From Entonaema liquescens (taxonomy: Eukaryota; Ascomycota; Sordariomycetes; Xylariales; Xylariaceae), in NCBI GenBank assembly GCA_902805475.1, contig CADCSX010000023.1, positions 3,472,001 through 3,536,000 on the forward strand: a DNA stretch of 64,000 nt. The letters run 5' to 3'. A model generated the notes under the pieces. The model did not search any database. It had not been told where the DNA came from and saw only the letters and a list, made by a program, of their open reading frames with translations. Below are positions 44,050-56,669 of this stretch, one piece after another (the first letter of the stretch is position 1; each line of letters begins with the position of its first letter). A program made the translations under genes and the position numbers.

Positions 44050-47000
44050 GGTCGGCGGAGCTACGAGCTAGATTAGGAACAGGACAAGGGGGGCGGGGTC
44101 CCTCCGACTAGATGCAATTGGTGGTTCTGCGAGGTGCCGGGTTCACGAGCATTTCGTGTGATCTTGTTCCGGTTGTATAGCGAAAAGGAAGGATATGCTG
44201 TTTTTGGAAGACGATTCAGGAAGGCGTTGCGGCAAGATTGGAAAAGTGGGATGTGAGGTAAGGCGAGGCTCCAATTGAAGAATTATTATTACGGATTGAT
44301 GTGACTAAGCGGTCCACTTACATGGTAGGTGCAAATCTAATAACTAGTCAGAATTCTCAGGTTATAGGAAAGAGCTTTATTATCATTATGGGCAATTGCT
44401 ACGGGTATCGATTATAAAACTCATATTAGATAATTTCTTGACATGGTCATAGACATCAATACCTAAAATATTCAACATTTTACATCTTCAAGGCATTAAC
44501 CTTTTCATTTTTTTACCACATCTGAATATTTAAAAGCAAGGGAACCTTCTTGTGAGCATGTGATCAGGTACCCCTAACGGATCTACGAAAAAAAACCCAA
44601 TGCACACAAATCTCCCAGTTTTTACGGGCTGTCACAAAAGTCAAGTGCTTCTTGCAGCCTGCGATACGACGATGTTTATCAATTCCCTTCTAGTCTAGCT
44701 TAAAAGCACGCTGGCAAGAAGGAAATATTCGTCCTGAGTCATCATGCTCCTCTTTTTCATGCCACTTCACCCGGAGTCTACGACGAAGAGGCTTGCCGCA
44801 GCAAGTCAAGTCTTCCCGAATTACGCTTACGGACGAATAATACGACAAACGATATTTTCATCAGGTAATGGGAATACCCTGAACTTACTAGTCAAGCTCA
44901 TCGTACGGTTATGAGTGTCGGCGACAGCGGTGAAGCCGCGGCTCATAAACGAGCCGTAGGCCCATACTGCGTATGTTAGTATGTAGGCGAGTCGTCTGCA
45001 TGCCTATTTATTTAGGCTGGTCCACGGGGCTGTTGCTAGACTACGGGATTTTTCGGAACGCAAAGTGGGAATTCTTTGCGCTTAGGAAGGACAACGAAGA
45101 CATGCTCCCTTAAAACATATTGCGTACAGACGTACATATCCTACCCTAACATTAGGTATCCTACATATGCGGTGCACGTGCTAGGGGACCTGGCCCCCGC
45201 CGCCCGTCAGCCTTCTTTAATTAAGCCCGCCCCGCTCCCTCCGCGACAGCAGGGATGAGGATGGGATTGGGGGGAAGACTTCCTCAACGCTTGTTCCGAT
45301 CCCAATAGGCCGATCTCGCTTGATCCTTCTGCTTCTCAAACTTGCTTAATAAGTCTTAAGATACAAGACGGAACAAGTGTTTGGGTGGCTGGAGACAGAT
45401 GCCGTGTAAGTTTGTTAATAAAATGTGGCCTAGGAACCTAACGAACAATGGCTTCCGAATCGCGTGGTCCATATATACGCTTAGAAACGAGGTCACGGTT
45501 TTGTCATATATTCGCCGAGATCTAGATTGACTACGGGTCTTGGACCTAACTAACGGCTCGCAAGGAACCCTAGCGCGAGATAACAACTTGTCGCATAAAA
45601 CAAGTGTTCTGATTGGTGGTATTCGACTATTTACTGTTGTCGATTCTTTTACTTATAACTTTGCAAGGCCTGTAAAGCGAACCAAAAACACGAACTAAAA
45701 GCGCAATGGTACGGAAGGTCACGCGGCCTAGACACATCTAGCATTAGTCTTCTGTAACCCTGGTCACATATCCGACTGCTGTATTATGTATGTAACTCTG
45801 CCGTCCTTCCTGCTTAAAATTAAATGCAGGTTCGCCTTGCAGAATAGCACCGAGCAGAAGCTAGAGGAAACCCAGAGGGCTGTCTCTAATAACAAATCTA
45901 ACATACCCGGGTAGACATCCAACCAGTCATCTTATTGGCTACATACTATTGTCACTGCCCCCAAACAAGGTGTTATAGGAGTTAGGTGATATAACACGAG
46001 CAGCAGCAACAAATAATAAAGCCAATTGGTAATCGATTTTCGGAAACACCAAACTCCTTATACTCCTAGACGTAAGTCTAAGCTGTAAGTTACTCACGTG
46101 TTGAAAATCATCCCAAACCACTTCTCGTTTCTAATTCGCAAGGGCTTGTCAAGTTTTCGATCAACGGCCTCGTGGGCAAATTAATAGACAGGTAGCTGCG
46201 TAAGCTCGGCAAGACATTCTAATAGTTGTTGAGGGATATAATGACATTGCCCCTTTGAACGACGAACATACATACGTGAGACATCCGAGAAATGAGGTAT
46301 CTTAGTTGATTTCCCCGTAGCTCCCAAATCTGGTTCTCACAAGGTATTTGTCTATTCTGGAAAAATATACCCCACGCTGCCACGCATCACACCCCAAATG
46401 GAGGCTCTCGTAAACGGATTCGTCCTCGTCGGACCCTGCCATTTTACTACCTAGCCCCAGCATATAGCTGCATAGCGTAGAGGCCGCATACTATGTAGGC
46501 ACGATGCATATATACCCATACATACAGTACAGTACATAGTATAACGTCTATTGTCTAGTGTTCCGCAGCAGCGGGTGACGCGACATCGGACCATGGGGTC
46601 TCTCTTACGATTCTGGAGCGAGGTTAACCGCGTTGATTGGGTATTCACTTTGTATGGACGGACTTTCTCAAGCTATAAGCTACTCGATTGACGTTTCGGG
46701 CGAGCTCTACTATACACCCGCCAATCCGTCAACACGGAAGTGAGACTTGTCCTGGGCAACCTGGGCTGGACCCCTGTCATCGGGATATGCATGTTCGTGT
46801 GGGGTGCGCAGGGTGAGTTCTGGAATTGGACTTTAGCTATGTCCATATTGGCGTACCACGGTAGAGGAGGCGTTTTCTGTTACTCAAATCCTCATTTGCG
46901 GCTACGTAGCCTTTTTTGAGACAGCAGACCTCCGATGAACGGCAGACGCTCATCAAATTATTATTATTTCTATTTAGCGAACCTTCAATCAGAGGCGACC

Positions 47001-48604
47001 AAGTTGCCTCATAAGCGAATAGACTCATGTCTGTCAGACGCGATCCTCGGGGAGCCGACCGCCAATGAACCAGGGCCCTGGGTTACAGACTGTACAAGAC
47101 TGCGTCATTGTAACATGGTTCATATACAGATCTTCAAGTGTTAGTAGTGAGTTTGATTATTAGACGGCCGCAAACGGTGCTAATTCTTTTTACTCACCAA
47201 GCATTGGAATAGACAAACAAATGCTTACCTAGACAGACGCTAGAATACTAGAGACGAAGAGGGGCACTGACTGACTGAAGTTACTAATAAAACTCAGGAA
47301 GGTAGGAAAACTATCATCTCAACTTGATGGCATGTTGCATTTCATGTAGTTATGGTAACCCGTGTCATTACCATACCAACAAACCCTCAAAGTCACAAAA
47401 TCTATGGAATTTCTACACGTATGACACACCCCTTGCTTTTATCCACTGCATCTTACAACCAGTTGAACTAAATACGTGATCGTTTACTTTCACTTACCTC
47501 TCACGGTGCCTGTTTAGATCACACAGAAGCAGCCACCATGCTTATTGGGTGCGTTTTTATTAAGTAAATGTCATGTAAGTGCAGATACAGAGTCATATAC
47601 CAAATCCCGAGTTTGCGCGAATATCACCCCTCTCCGTTTCTTTCCCTTCCTTCCTCGCGTATTGCTAGGTGGGATAGAATGTGAGTACTACATAGTAATA
47701 TAAATACGACTACAGAGGCAAAGTTTAGGTTGCGGCCGGGCGCTGTATTATGTATGTGGTAGGTGTGGTTATGTATGCAGCAGGATTTTAGCAGCATCGT
47801 AGCAATATTGTAGCGGCACCACTAGGCAGTTTAATAATAATAAAAAAAATAAAAAAAATCTATGGGGGATTCAACTAGTAAACCACCATAGACCTTGTAA
47901 GGAGAAACCAATCAGCATAGTGCATTTGTTAATCTTGATGGGCTAAAGGGGACTTTGTATGTAGGAAGGCAAAGGCAAGTCGACTCCGGTAACGTCACCG
48001 AAACGACTAGGCGCTCAGTCTAAAGCAATAGACCAATTAGACCAATAGACGCAAACAGTATGCCGGGTTCTCAAAGGACTCGTCGTCCGTCCTTCGGCCA
48101 TTTCTGCCCCTCCCCCACTTAGAAGTAGACTCTTATTATTGACGGCTGGGGCCTAAGAACCTAGTGGAGGAGGCCGATCCTGTCTCCACGTTCGGGTTCT
48201 ACACCAAACTGTTACTTTTCCGTATGAATAACTATTTTTTTTTTCTTCTGCTCCCCTACTGACTTAGGAACTTGTGTAGGAGTTTTGAATCTCATCTCTA
48301 AACCCGGCTTGGCTCCTCTGTCACTCTGCCTGATACATACACCCATAAAAGCCAGGCTTGTTGCCACACCACCCCTTCGACTGCTCCCTTCTCCTCTTCC
48401 TTTTTCTTTCTCTTGCCAGATCAATTAGCGAAATACCCAACTTTTCCTCGAGAGATTACACTTTCATTCTTCCTACATACACTCTCAAGAGCATCTAGCT
48501 AGAGAGACAAAAAGCATTGCGCTGAATCTGAATCTGAATCTGTAAGTACAATTACGCATTTCTACAATTCTCACATCCGTTACACTTCGATCAACCTCCT
48601 CCCA
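44050..48604. other. 4.5-kb gene-poor region
   Basis: All frames are short and unrecognisable, and I see no transposon protein, terminal repeat or RNA gene. At the right end the sequence resembles a promoter: cataaaag at 48344-48351, a CT-rich stretch at 48381-48416, and three GAATCT units at about 48523-48540 followed by a good donor (GTAAGT, 48542). This suggests a transcript starting near 48.42 kb. Confidence 0.55.
48344..48416 (+). promoter_or_regulatory. possible core promoter (TATA-like box and CT-rich stretch)
   Basis: cataaaag at 48344-48351 is followed 30-65 bp later by a pyrimidine-rich run, a common arrangement at highly expressed fungal genes. No ATG occurs between here and 48605. 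The assignment is inference. Confidence 0.3.
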
Positions 48605-48855
48605 ATGGCCACGACGATAAACCAGCGGAAGTCGACCCGGGAAGCGGAAAACCTGGATCATGGGCGCTGTATACCCTGGAACCGGAAGAGGGATCGAGCA
48701 AGCGAAACGATCAGCATCTGGATTCGCCGATAGACTTCGTGGACTGTCAGTTCGGCGTAGGGGACAGAAAAAAGAATTGCGCTCCCATGGATGAAGCACC
48801 AAACCTCTCTCCAAATGGCCAATGCACCAACCCTTGTCCTATACCGCACGGATGA
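48605..48855 (+). CDS. possible small protein, apparent one-base frameshift
   Basis: The first ATG after the putative promoter (48605) opens MATTINQRKSTRE but stops after 42 codons. The neighbouring frame is open from 48541 to a stop at 48853-48855 and reads as more protein-like: EVDPGSGKPGSWALYTLEPE, then DSPIDFVDCQFGVGDRKKNC, then NGQCTNPCPIPHG. It has no early ATG of its own. One missing base between about 48618 and 48632 (for example in the AAA or CCC run) would join them into roughly 83 residues. That is the same direction of error as in five other genes here. I do not recognise the family. It could be a small cytosolic protein, a relic, or chance. Confidence 0.3.
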
Positions 48856-48888
48856 TAACTGAAGTATCGGGGGTCAAACAAGCATCAT

Positions 48889-49443
48889 ATGCACGATCAT
48901 CAACCTATCAGACGCAAGATCGATAGCCGCATAGTTGCGCTTTGGAAGCTCTATCATTGGTTGAGATGGTATCTTTCCCCACGCCGCTACTGTGAGCATA
49001 CCCATGATTCGACAACAGGGTTTCCTGATTCAGGTTGCATCTGCATGGGTATGTCGTGGTGGTCCGTTCTTGTCAGGCTCAATGACGCCAGTGGTGCATT
49101 CGGGGCCATGCGAAATACACTGAAGAGTTCTTCATTCAGAGTTGCTTATTCTTTATCTTGTCCCCGCCGACAAAGGCACTCCCAATATTGGTTGGCCTTC
49201 TGTTTTCGCCCCTCCGCCAAGTGGAAGAAAGGAATGGTGTTTTTTGGGACCCGAGGAAAAACGGATCATGAAGTTTTTAGTTGCGAAAGATTCACGATCC
49301 GTTTCAGTCCTTCCCGATTGGTTCTTAAAATACAGAGTTTCCTAAGCCTCGGACAAAACCTGGATTTAGCGCTGGATAGAGTTTCTACTCTGCATTCTAG
49401 TTTCAGGCGTCACATGGCAAAATCCACCTTCTTTAATATATAA
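48889..49443 (+). CDS. doubtful 184-codon ORF
   Basis: An open frame from an ATG (MHDHQPIRRKIDSRIVALWK) to a stop at 49441-49443. The product is basic, Trp- and Arg-rich, with no domain, signal peptide or membrane segment that I recognise. Another frame in the same stretch (49142-49345) looks equally plausible (PNIGWPSVFAPPPSGRKEW). This ambiguity suggests either a relic or a spurious ORF. It is listed only because of its length in a gene-poor stretch. Confidence 0.15.
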   Translation: MHDHQPIRRKIDSRIVALWKLYHWLRWYLSPRRYCEHTHDSTTGFPDSGCICMGMSWWSVLVRLNDASGAFGAMRNTLKSSSFRVAYSLSCPRRQRHSQYWLAFCFRPSAKWKKGMVFFGTRGKTDHEVFSCERFTIRFSPSRLVLKIQSFLSLGQNLDLALDRVSTLHSSFRRHMAKSTFFNI

Positions 49444-49928
49444 GATGGGGGAAAAAAGTATAAAAAGAAGAATAGGAAAGAACAAGAAAGAGTTGAAAAA
49501 AAAAAAAAAAAAAAGAAGTTACGCCTAGTAGTTTGGTTTGCTTGTACATCAATACACCCCGCACTGCATCTTCCCCATCAACGCCACCACCTTTAGGGAA
49601 AACCCCGATATCGATTAAATCTATTGATGCTTCCGGATCAGCCATTGGATCAGCCATTGGATCAGCCAAGAAATTCTACTCTCCGTTATCTTTCACGTTG
49701 TCATCGTTGCTACATCTGCCGATCTAAGGCTTTAATTACTAGGAACTGACATAAAATCTGTGGATTAGACAAGAGACCTGACGTTTAAGCAGCGTCAGCT
49801 GCTCTCATTCGCCGTATACACGTATACACAAACGGGGCTACATCTCTCGAGGCATCTAGACACCTCCGACCCTTTCTCTCTCCTCAGTACTACTACCCCA
49901 TCTGGCCATCCCGTTTCCCTTGCCTGAC
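49444..49928. other. GLT1 upstream region
   Basis: 485 bp with an A-run of about 18 (49497-49514) and a 12-bp tandem repeat (49635-49667). No gene is supported; it should contain the glutamate synthase promoter. Confidence 0.55.
49635..49667. repeat. 12-bp tandem repeat
   Basis: ggatcagccatt is repeated 2.75 times in perfect tandem, about 260 bp upstream of the GLT1 start codon. Confidence 0.85.
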
Positions 49929-52900
49929 ATGGGCTTTCCTGCCGACTTCGACGATAGACAAACACATATAGAGTCCGAGGCCGATGCCTACCATCCTTAT
50001 GAATATCAAACAGATAATAACGATTCTTGGGCTGGCGCCCTCCCGGTGAAGCAGTATGTGCTGAGTAGTTAACCGGCTATTCGTGTGATTATAGAACTAA
50101 TTAAATCTCCGTAGAGGATTATACGATCCGAGCTTGGAAAAAGATGCCTGTGGTGTCGGTTTCGCCTGGTATGAGACCTGCGTAGTCGAATCCTCTTTGT
50201 TATTCAGAATACCCGACTAATAACTTGTGTAGCCACATCAAGGGCAAGGCGAGCCACAAAATTGTTAGCGATGGTCAGTTTCTAATGATATCAAAATCAT
50301 ATTTATATATATATAAGCTAACCGTATGCAGCTCGCAACCTCCTTTGCAACATGACCCATCGTGGTGCGGTTGGTTCTGATGCACGAGACGGCGACGGTG
50401 CTGGTGTTATGACATCGATCCCACACAAGTTCTTTATCAAGAACTTTGAAAAGGAGGAAGGCATTAAACTGCCTCCTCTGGGACAATATGCTGTGGGAAA
50501 TCTTTTCTTCAAGCCGGATGAGGAGACTTTGCAGGAGTCGAAGAGGCAGTTGGAAGATATTGCCGAATCGCTGGGGTTAAGAGTTTTGGGTTGGCGATCA
50601 CCTCCTGTAGACTCTTCTCTCCTTGGTCCTGCTGCGTCCTCGCGCGAGCCATTCATTCTCCAGCCTTTTGTTGTTCTTGCTTCTGCGTATGGCTCTGGAA
50701 ATGCTCCTGAAATGACGGACCCAGAGAAATTCGACGAGCGGCTATTCGAACGGCAATTGTATGTCCTTCGGAAGCGTGCTACCCACTCCATCGGCCTCCA
50801 TAACTGGTTCTACTTATGCTCGCTTTCCAACAAGAATATTGTCTACAAGGGACAGCTTGCTCCCATCCAAGTATACCAGTATTACCATGATTTGGTAAAT
50901 GCAGATTACGAGGCCCATTTCGCCCTTGTACACTCCCGTTTCTCCACGAACACCTTCCCCTCGTGGGATCGTGCTCAACCTTTGAGATGGGCAGCCCATA
51001 ACGGTATGTGTAGCTCTAGAACGCCTATGATAATTATGTATGTCTAACGCCCTATCAGGTGAGATTAACACACTTCGTGGTAACAAGAACTGGATGCGCG
51101 CCCGAGAGGGTGTTATGCAATCCGACATCTTTGGTGATGAGCTCGAGCATCTGTACCCGATTGTTGAAGCTGGTGGCTCCGACTCGGCTGCTTTCGACAA
51201 TGTTCTAGAGCTGCTTACTATTAATGGTGTTCTTTCGTTACCCGAGGCTGTCATGTTGATGGTCCCCGAGGCCTGGCAAGGTAACACTGCCATGGACCCT
51301 AAGAAAGCTGCATTCTACGAATGGGCGGCATGCCAAATGGAACCATGGGATGGTCCCGCTCTCTTTACGTTCGCCGATGGTCGGTTCTGTGGTGCCAACC
51401 TGGACCGAAATGGGCTTCGTCCTTGCCGATACTATATCATGGACGATGATCGTATTATCTGCGCTTCGGAAGTTGGTACTATACACATTGACCCCGAGCG
51501 GGTGATTCAGAAGGGTAGGCTTCAACCGGGACGCATGCTTCTTGTTGATACCAAAGCTGGTCGTTTGATCGACGACTCGGAACTCAAGGCGACCGTATCC
51601 AGCCGTGTTGACTTTCGCTCTTGGATCGACAATGAGCTTATCAGCTTACCGAAGGTCTTAAGCCAAGTATCAGAGAACCAGGCTGTAGACATCGCTGCGA
51701 AACTAAACTCTACCCGCCTCCAAGAAGACCCTCTACTTCTCGCTTTCGGATATACTTATGAACAGGTCAGCCTGCTCCTTGCACCTATGGCCTCAGACGA
51801 GAAGGAAGCACTGGGATCTATGGGCAATGACGCGCCCTTGGCTTGTCTCTCTCAAGCTCCTCGTTTGCTCTATGAATACTTCCGACAGCTTTTCGCCCAG
51901 GTTACTAACCCCCCAATTGACCCTATTCGAGAGTCTATTGTTATGTCCTTGGAATGTTACGTTGGACCGCAAGGCAACTTGCTCGAAATGGACTCCTCCC
52001 AGTGCGCTCGGTTGTTACTCCCAAGCCCGATCCTGTCCATTCCCGAATTCAACTCCTTAATCAACATGTCTAAGATATACCCCGAATGGACTGTAAAAAC
52101 GATCGATCTCACTTTCCCCAAATCCGAGGGCACTGCTGGATACCTGAAACATCTTGACTTCATCTGCAATGAAGCTACCGCTGCTATTGAGGCTAGGGAC
52201 CGCATCATAGTTCTTTCTGACCGAAAGACATCTGCTGACCGTGTGGCCGTATCGTCGCTTCTTGCCTCCGGTATGGTACACCACCACCTTGTCAGCAACA
52301 AGTGGCGATCGATGGCCGCTATTGTCATCGAGACTGCCGAGGCTAGAGAGGTTCACCACATGTGTGTCCTTCTCGGCTATGGTGCTGATGCTATCAACCC
52401 GTACCTTTCAATGGAGTGTATTTTGAAGCTCAACCGCGAGGGCTTGATCCGAAAGAAGCTCTCCGATGATACTCTTATCGCTAACTACAAGCACTCTTGC
52501 GATGGTGGCATCCTCAAGGTCATGAGCAAGATGGGTATCTCCACTCTAGCCAGTTACAAGGGCGCTCAGATCTTTGAAGCCTTAGGTGTTGACGACGAGG
52601 TCGTGGAGCGATGCTTTAGGGGTACAGCTTCTCGTATCAAGGGTCTTACTTTTGAGCTTATTGCCGAGGACGCGTTCCGTTTCCACGAGCGCGGATTCCC
52701 CTCACGCTACACCGTTGGTGTTCCCGGTTTACCAGAATCTGGCGAATACCACTGGCGTGATGGCGGCGAGGCTCACATTAACGACCCAACTTCTATCGCG
52801 AACATCCAAGATGCTGTCCGCACCAAGAACGACAAGTCATACGAGGCGTACTCTCGTTCGGAGTATGAACAAATCAAGGCTTGCACACTGCGTGGTATGC

Positions 52901-55900
52901 TTGACTTCAAGTTTGAAGAGAGCAACCCAATTCCAATTGAGCAGGTAGAGCCGTGGACAGCTATTGTGACGCGATTCTGCACGGGTGCTATGTCTTATGG
53001 TTCTATTTCTATGGAGTCTCACTCTACTCTAGCTGTTGCAATGAACAGATTGGGTGGCAAGTCAAACACCGGTGAGGGTGGCGAGGACCCTGAGCGGTCT
53101 CAAGTAATGCCCAACGGCGACACGATGCGATCTGCTATCAAGCAAGTCGCCTCAGGACGATTCGGTGTCACATCAGCATACCTTGCAGATTCCGATGAGC
53201 TGCAGATCAAGATGGCACAGGGCGCCAAGCCCGGTGAGGGTGGTGAACTTCCTGGTCACAAGGTCTCGAAGTCTATTGCTCGAACCCGTCACTCGACTCC
53301 TGGTGTTGGTCTTATCTCGCCTCCTCCCCACCACGATATCTACTCTATTGAGGATCTAAAGCAACTCATCTACGACCTAAAGTGCTCGAGCCCACGATCT
53401 CGTGTCTCTGTCAAGCTCGTATCCGAGACGGGTGTCGGTATCGTTGCTTCTGGTGTTGCAAAGGCCAAGGCTGATCACATTCTAATTTCCGGACAGTGAG
53501 TTATCAAGAAGCTTCTAACATACTTTGAGAGTACGACTAACCTGGTTCCTTTTAGCGATGGTGGTACTGGTGCCAGTAGATGGACTGGTATCAAGTACGC
53601 CGGTCTGCCGTGGGAGCTTGGTCTTGCTGAGACCCATCAGACCCTAGTTCTGAACGACCTGCGTGGCCGAGTTGTTGTCCAGACTGATGGCCAACTCCGA
53701 ACCGGACGCGATGTTGCTATCGCCTGTCTGCTTGGTGCTGAAGAATGGGGCTTTGCCACAACCCCTTGATCGCCATGGGATGTATCATGATGAGGAAGTG
53801 CCGTAAGTATACCCAAGGCCCTAATACTGATAGGTAGCTTACTGATTATATCTCAGATCTCAACACTTGCCCGGTTGGTATCGCCACTCAGGACCCAGAG
53901 CTTCGTAAGAAGTTCAAGGGCACACCTGAGCATGTGATCAACTTCTTCTACTACGTTGCCAACGAGCTCCGAGCCATCATGGCTCAGCTTGGTTTCCGAA
54001 CCATCAACGAAATGGTGGGACACGTCGAGTGCCTTAAAGTCCGGGACGATCTGCGGACCAACAAGACTGCCAACATTGACCTCTCGCTTATCCTTACTCC
54101 TGCCCACAAGCTCCGACCCGGCGTCGCAACATTCAACGTCCGAAAGCAGGACCATCGCCTTTATGTCCGACTTGACAACAAGCTTATCTCAGAAGCTGAG
54201 TTAACTCTTGACAAGGGGCTCCCATCTCGTATCGAGTGTGATATTGTCAACACGGACCGAGCTATGGGTACTTCCCTGTCTTACCAGATTTCCAAGCGAT
54301 ATGGAGAAGCTGGCTTGCCAATGGACACCGTGCATGTCAACATCAAGGGTTCTGCCGGACAGTCTTTTGGTGCCTTCCTTGCCCCTGGTGTTACATTAGA
54401 GCTGGAAGGTGATGCCAACGACTATGTCGGCAAGGGTCTGTCAGGTGGCCGACTCATTATCTATCCTCCTCGGTCGGCTGTATTCAAGGCTGAAGAGAAC
54501 GTCCTGATTGGTAACGTCTGCTTATACGGAGCTACTAGTGGTACCTGCTTCTTCCGAGGTGTTGCTGCTGAGCGTTTCGCTGTCCGAAACTCGGGTGCGA
54601 CTGCCGTTGTTGAAGGTGTCGGCGACCACGGTTGTGAGTACATGACTGGTGGTCGTGTTGTCATCCTGGGAAGCACCGGACGCAACTTCGCTGCTGGTAT
54701 GTCGGGCGGTATCGCTTATGTTCTTGACATTCACGACGACTTCATGGCCAAGCTCAATACGGAGATGGTCGAGGCCTCTGAGGTTGAGGATCCCACCGAA
54801 ATTGCCTTCCTTCGTGGATTGATCGAGGATCACCACCATTACACTGGATCTGAGCTGGCTGCCCGCATCCTTGTGGACTTCAACAGGGCACTCCCCCGCT
54901 TTGTTAAGGTTCTGCCAGTTGACTACAAGCGAGTGCTTGAGGAGGAAGCTGCTAAAGCTGCTGAGGCTAAGCGTGCCGAGTACAATCTCCCTATCGTTTC
55001 CGGTGTCCAGGCTAAGAAGGAAGAGAAAGCTGCCAAGCTTCAGGATATCGAAGAGACAGTCGGTGACAATGCTGCTGAGAAGAAGCGTGCTCTGGTTCTT
55101 GACAAGACCAAGGGGTTCATGAAGTACCAACGCCGATCAGAGAAGTACCGCAATGTCAAGACAAGGACCAAGGACTGGGCTGAACTTTCTCAACGTCTGA
55201 GCGAAGACGAGCTCAAGTACCAGTCTGCACGATGCATGGACTGCGGCGTTCCGTTCTGCCAATCTGACACAGGATGCCCTATCTCTAACATTATCCCCAA
55301 GTGGAACGAACTAGTTTTCCAGAACCAGTGGCAAGACGCTCTTAACCGCCTGCTCATGACTAACAACTTCCCCGAATTTACTGGTCGTGTCTGTCCCGCG
55401 CCATGTGAGGGTGCATGCGTCCTTGGTATCAATGAGGATCCTGTTGGTATCAAGTCCATTGAGTGCGCAATTATCGACCGTGGCTTTGAGATGGGCTGGA
55501 TGGTGCCGCGACCGCCTGAAGTCCGAACCGGCAAGAAAGTAGCCATCATTGGCTCCGGACCTGCTGGTCTTGCTTGTGCCGATCAACTGAACAGAGCTGG
55601 ACATACCGTCACTGTTTACGAGCGTGCCGACCGAGCCGGTGGTCTGCTCATGTACGGTATTCCCAACATGAAACTCGACAAGCGTGTTGTGAAGCGCCGA
55701 ACAGATTTCATGGCTGCTGAAGGCGTACAGTTTAAGACTGGAGTTACTGTTGGTGAGGACATTACCTTGTTAGACCTCAAGGCGAAGAACGACGCCGTTG
55801 TCATTGCCACTGGTGCTACTGTTGCTCGAGATCTTCCCATTAAGGGCCGCAACCTCGAGGGTATTCACTTTGCCATGGAATTCCTGCACAAGAACACCAA

Positions 55901-56669
55901 GTCTCTGCTTGACTCCGAGCTGGCTGACAATGCTTACCTCTCTGCCAAGGACAAGCACGTTGTGGTCATCGGTGGTGGTGACACTGGTAACGATTGCATT
56001 GGTACTTCTGTCCGTCACGGTGCTAAGTCGGTCATCAACTTCGAGCTCCTACCCCAACCTCCGCCGCAGCGTGGCCGTGATAACCCTTGGCCTCAATGGC
56101 CCCGTATCTACCGTGTTGACTACGGTCACACGGAGGTAGCCCAGCACATGGGTAAGGACCCTCGTGAATACTGCATCATGTCCGAGGAGTTTGTAGACGA
56201 CGGCAGTGGCCGCGTCAAGGGTATCAACACCATTCGTGTTGAATGGACCAAGTCTGCTACTGGTGGTTGGGACATGAAGAAACTTGAGGACACTAAGCAA
56301 TTTTTCCCTGCTGATCTTGTCCTCCTCTCTATGGGTTTCCTCGGCCCCGAGGCCCGTGTCCTTGGTGACGAGATCGAGAAGGACGCCCGAAAGAACGTCA
56401 AGACACCTGCTGGCTCCTACGCCACAAATGTTCCGGGCATCTTCGCGGCTGGTGACTGCCGCCGTGGACAGTCGCTAATCGTCTGGTAAGTTATCCCACC
56501 CCATAAACTGGATTAGAACTATGCTAACTATTCCTTCAGGGGTATTAATGAAGGACGACAAGCCGCCCGTGAGGTCGATCTGTACCTCTCTCACTACACC
56601 AACCTGCCCGTTACTGGTGGTATCGTGAAGCGTACCGCCCAGGAGATCTTCAGCGTCGCCGCCGCGTAA
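49929..56669 (+). CDS. GLT1: glutamate synthase [NADH] (GOGAT), one-base frameshift
   Basis: NADH-dependent glutamate synthase: glutamine + 2-oxoglutarate + NADH gives two glutamate. Exons: 49929-50053, 50115-50168, 50233-50273, 50332-51003, 51059-53495, 53556-53802, 53857-56485 and 56540-56669. The glutaminase domain begins at Cys54 (DACGVGFACHIKGKASHKIV), so residues 1-53 are a propeptide. The central and FMN domains follow (GGKSNTGEGGEDPERSQVMP, then PGEGGELPGHKVS), then the Fe-S loop RKCHLNTCPVGIATQ near 1190. The beta-like part has CMDCGVPFC (about 1652) for 4Fe-4S clusters, FAD motif AIIGSGPAGLACADQL (about 1755) and NADH motif VVIGGGDTGNDC (about 1895). Exon 6 is one base short: ATTP is followed by an in-frame TGA, while LIAMGCIMMRKC lies in the next frame. 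A missing base in CCCCTT (53762-53767) explains it. Restored length is 2111 residues, normal for fungi. Confidence 0.97.

Noticed and set aside
44050..48500. Decayed transposon or RIP-affected region
   Set aside because: No reverse-transcriptase, transposase or terminal-repeat trace could be read by eye. Dinucleotide RIP indices would be needed to decide and cannot be computed here.
53762..53767. Programmed ribosomal frameshifting in GLT1 or the other broken genes
   Set aside because: The sites share only a homopolymer, lack a standard slippery heptamer plus structure, occur in six unrelated genes, and the families are not known to use recoding.
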